Shown piece after piece: positions 6,928 through 7,455 of a stretch of 7,455 nt of DNA; position 1 is the first letter of the stretch, and the number at the start of each line of letters is the position of its first letter. A program made the translations under genes and the position numbers. Under the pieces are notes generated by a model. It did no database searches and was not told where the DNA came from. It saw only the letters and a program-made list of their open reading frames with translations. Origin of the DNA: Flavobacteriaceae bacterium (GTDB lineage: Bacteria; Bacteroidota; Bacteroidia; Flavobacteriales; Flavobacteriaceae); assembly GCA_002714815.1 (NCBI GenBank), contig PAYI01000013.1:63017-70471 (forward strand), in the 5' to 3' direction.

Positions 6928-7089
6928 CCTGTATTAGTATTTTTTGATAAACTCAACGAGCTTTTAATTCAGAGAGGTGAGTTTCAGTTGTTAAAGCAAG
7001 CTGTCTTGTAGCAGATCCTTGAGCAATTGTGTAGCCTCAAACTTGATTTTTAGGAGTTTATACAAAATTCCACTAATACAGGTTTTTTT
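6928..7089 (+). ncRNA. ssrS: 6S-like RNA (flavobacterial 6S type)
   Basis: No reading frame is evident here, but the sequence folds as a long interrupted rod. An 11-bp closing stem pairs 6928-6938 (CCTGTATTAGT) with 7072-7082 (ACTAATACAGG). An 8-bp stem pairs 6947-6954 (ATAAACTC) with 7054-7061 (GAGTTTAT). A wide, mostly unpaired bubble follows (6955-6984 against 7030-7053, with a possible GAGG/CCTC pairing). Then CAGTTG at 6985-6990 pairs with CAATTG at 7024-7029, extended by AAG/CTT and a small terminal hairpin. Closing stem, central bubble and terminal hairpin is the architecture of 6S RNA, which binds the housekeeping RNA polymerase holoenzyme by mimicking an open promoter. Seven T (7083-7089) directly after the closing stem give a natural 3' end, for an RNA of about 155-160 nt. 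Position just after zapA agrees with my memory of 6S RNA in Flavobacteriia. I see no clean promoter, so the 5' end is taken from the stem. Confidence 0.75.
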
Positions 7090-7118
7090 ATAAAAGCAAA
7101 ATTTTATCAGATTATTTG

Positions 7119-7145
7119 AAGTTTATAAAAGGGTATTATAAACTT
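7119..7145 (-). terminator. Perfect 10-bp hairpin downstream of glpF, possible terminator
   Basis: AAGTTTATAA (7119-7128) and TTATAAACTT (7136-7145) are exact reverse complements with a 7-base loop (AAGGGTA). The hairpin lies 14 bases beyond the glpF stop codon, where a terminator of the minus-strand transcript is expected. The stem is very A/T-rich and neither flank has a strong T-run, so it may instead stabilise the 3' end of the mRNA, or help separate glpF from the opposing 6S-like RNA. Confidence 0.45.
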
Positions 7146-7159
7146 ATTAGTCTGTCAAG

Positions 7160-7455
7160 CTAGTTAAACTTTAATAAGACATATATAAAGCCTGCCAATG
7201 CTCCTCCAGTTAGAGGACCTAAAACAGGGATCCAACTGTAACTCCAATCTGCATTTTTATTTTTTCTTGGTAATAATTGATATACTAATCTGGGGCCAAA
7301 GTCGCGAGCAGGATTAATAGCATAACCAGTAGTTCCTCCCAATGCCATTCCAATTAACCAAACTAAGATCCCTATAGGAAGAGCTTCTAAGGCACCCAAC
7401 CCAAAATTTTGCACTTCTGTCCCACTAATTTCAATATTTGGAGTAACAATAAATA
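7160..7455 (-). CDS. glpF: Glycerol facilitator / aquaglyceroporin (MIP family), C-terminal part, cut by window end
   Basis: This inner-membrane channel of the major intrinsic protein family lets glycerol and water cross passively. Only the last 97 codons and the stop are inside the window; the frame stays open to 7455 and the N-terminal half, with the first NPA motif, lies beyond it. Visible are a membrane helix (ALPIGILVWLIGMALGG), the half-helix with the second NPA motif in GYAINPARDFGPRL, and a last membrane helix (WIPVLGPLTGGALAGFIYVLL). NPAR supplies the selectivity-filter arginine. The Asp right after it (NPARD) is the mark of glycerol facilitators rather than water-only aquaporins, so GlpF is preferred over AqpZ. 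An in-frame GTG at 7414 is internal, because homologous sequence (IEISGTEVQNFGLG) continues upstream of it. The gene faces the zapA/6S unit. Other glycerol genes such as glpK may lie beyond the edge, but none is visible. Confidence 0.92.
   Translation of the reverse strand, partial: FIVTPNIEISGTEVQNFGLGALEALPIGILVWLIGMALGGTTGYAINPARDFGPRLVYQLLPRKNKNADWSYSWIPVLGPLTGGALAGFIYVLLKFN

Noticed and set aside
7090..7107. ATAAAA/TTTTAT hairpin after the 6S-like RNA
   Set aside because: Six A/T-only pairs; expected by chance here, though it could add to termination of glpF transcripts.
7412..7414. GTG as the start of a short membrane protein
   Set aside because: Aquaglyceroporin-like sequence continues in frame upstream to the window end, so this GTG is an internal valine codon.

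Overview
The window looks like core chromosome of a low-GC member of the Bacteroidota, most likely the Flavobacteriia. The evidence is the strong A/T bias, the lack of clear Shine-Dalgarno sequences, a good match to the Bacteroidota -7 promoter consensus TAnnTTTG upstream of rlmD, a DUF6452-type lipoprotein paired with rlmD, and the gene set M23 peptidase / small coiled-coil protein / zapA / 6S-like RNA. I see no mobile element, CRISPR array, tRNA, rRNA, prophage or toxin-antitoxin gene.

Layout. (1) Positions 7-1915, minus strand: rlmD (23S rRNA uracil-C5 methyltransferase) followed by an 8-base-overlapping small lipoprotein gene of the DUF6452 type. A probable promoter lies only a few bases before the rlmD start codon. 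(2) Positions 2030-4462, plus strand: rocD (ornithine aminotransferase) and an IscS/NifS-type cysteine desulfurase, joined as TAAATG with no spacer. Both are PLP enzymes. (3) Positions 4485-6149, minus strand and convergent with the desulfurase: a secreted M23 (LytM-type) peptidase with a complete zinc site but no ATG start codon. (4) Positions 6304-6901, plus strand and divergent from the peptidase: a two-gene unit of a 98-residue coiled-coil protein and the FtsZ-ring protein ZapA. (5) Positions 6928-7089: no gene, but a strongly structured RNA whose shape and position fit the flavobacterial 6S RNA, ending in a run of seven T. (6) Positions 7119-7145: a perfect 10-bp hairpin, then the 3' part of a glycerol facilitator gene (glpF) on the minus strand, running off the window end.

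The genes are mostly housekeeping: rRNA modification, arginine/ornithine metabolism, sulfur supply for Fe-S clusters and thio-modification (RlmD itself carries an Fe-S site), cell-wall remodelling and cell division, global transcription control by 6S RNA, and glycerol uptake. I found no convincing new defence or biosynthetic system. The points most worth a second look are the unlabelled 6S-like RNA, the coiled-coil partner of ZapA, the ATG-less peptidase gene, the near-leaderless rlmD promoter and the four-cysteine insert in RocD.
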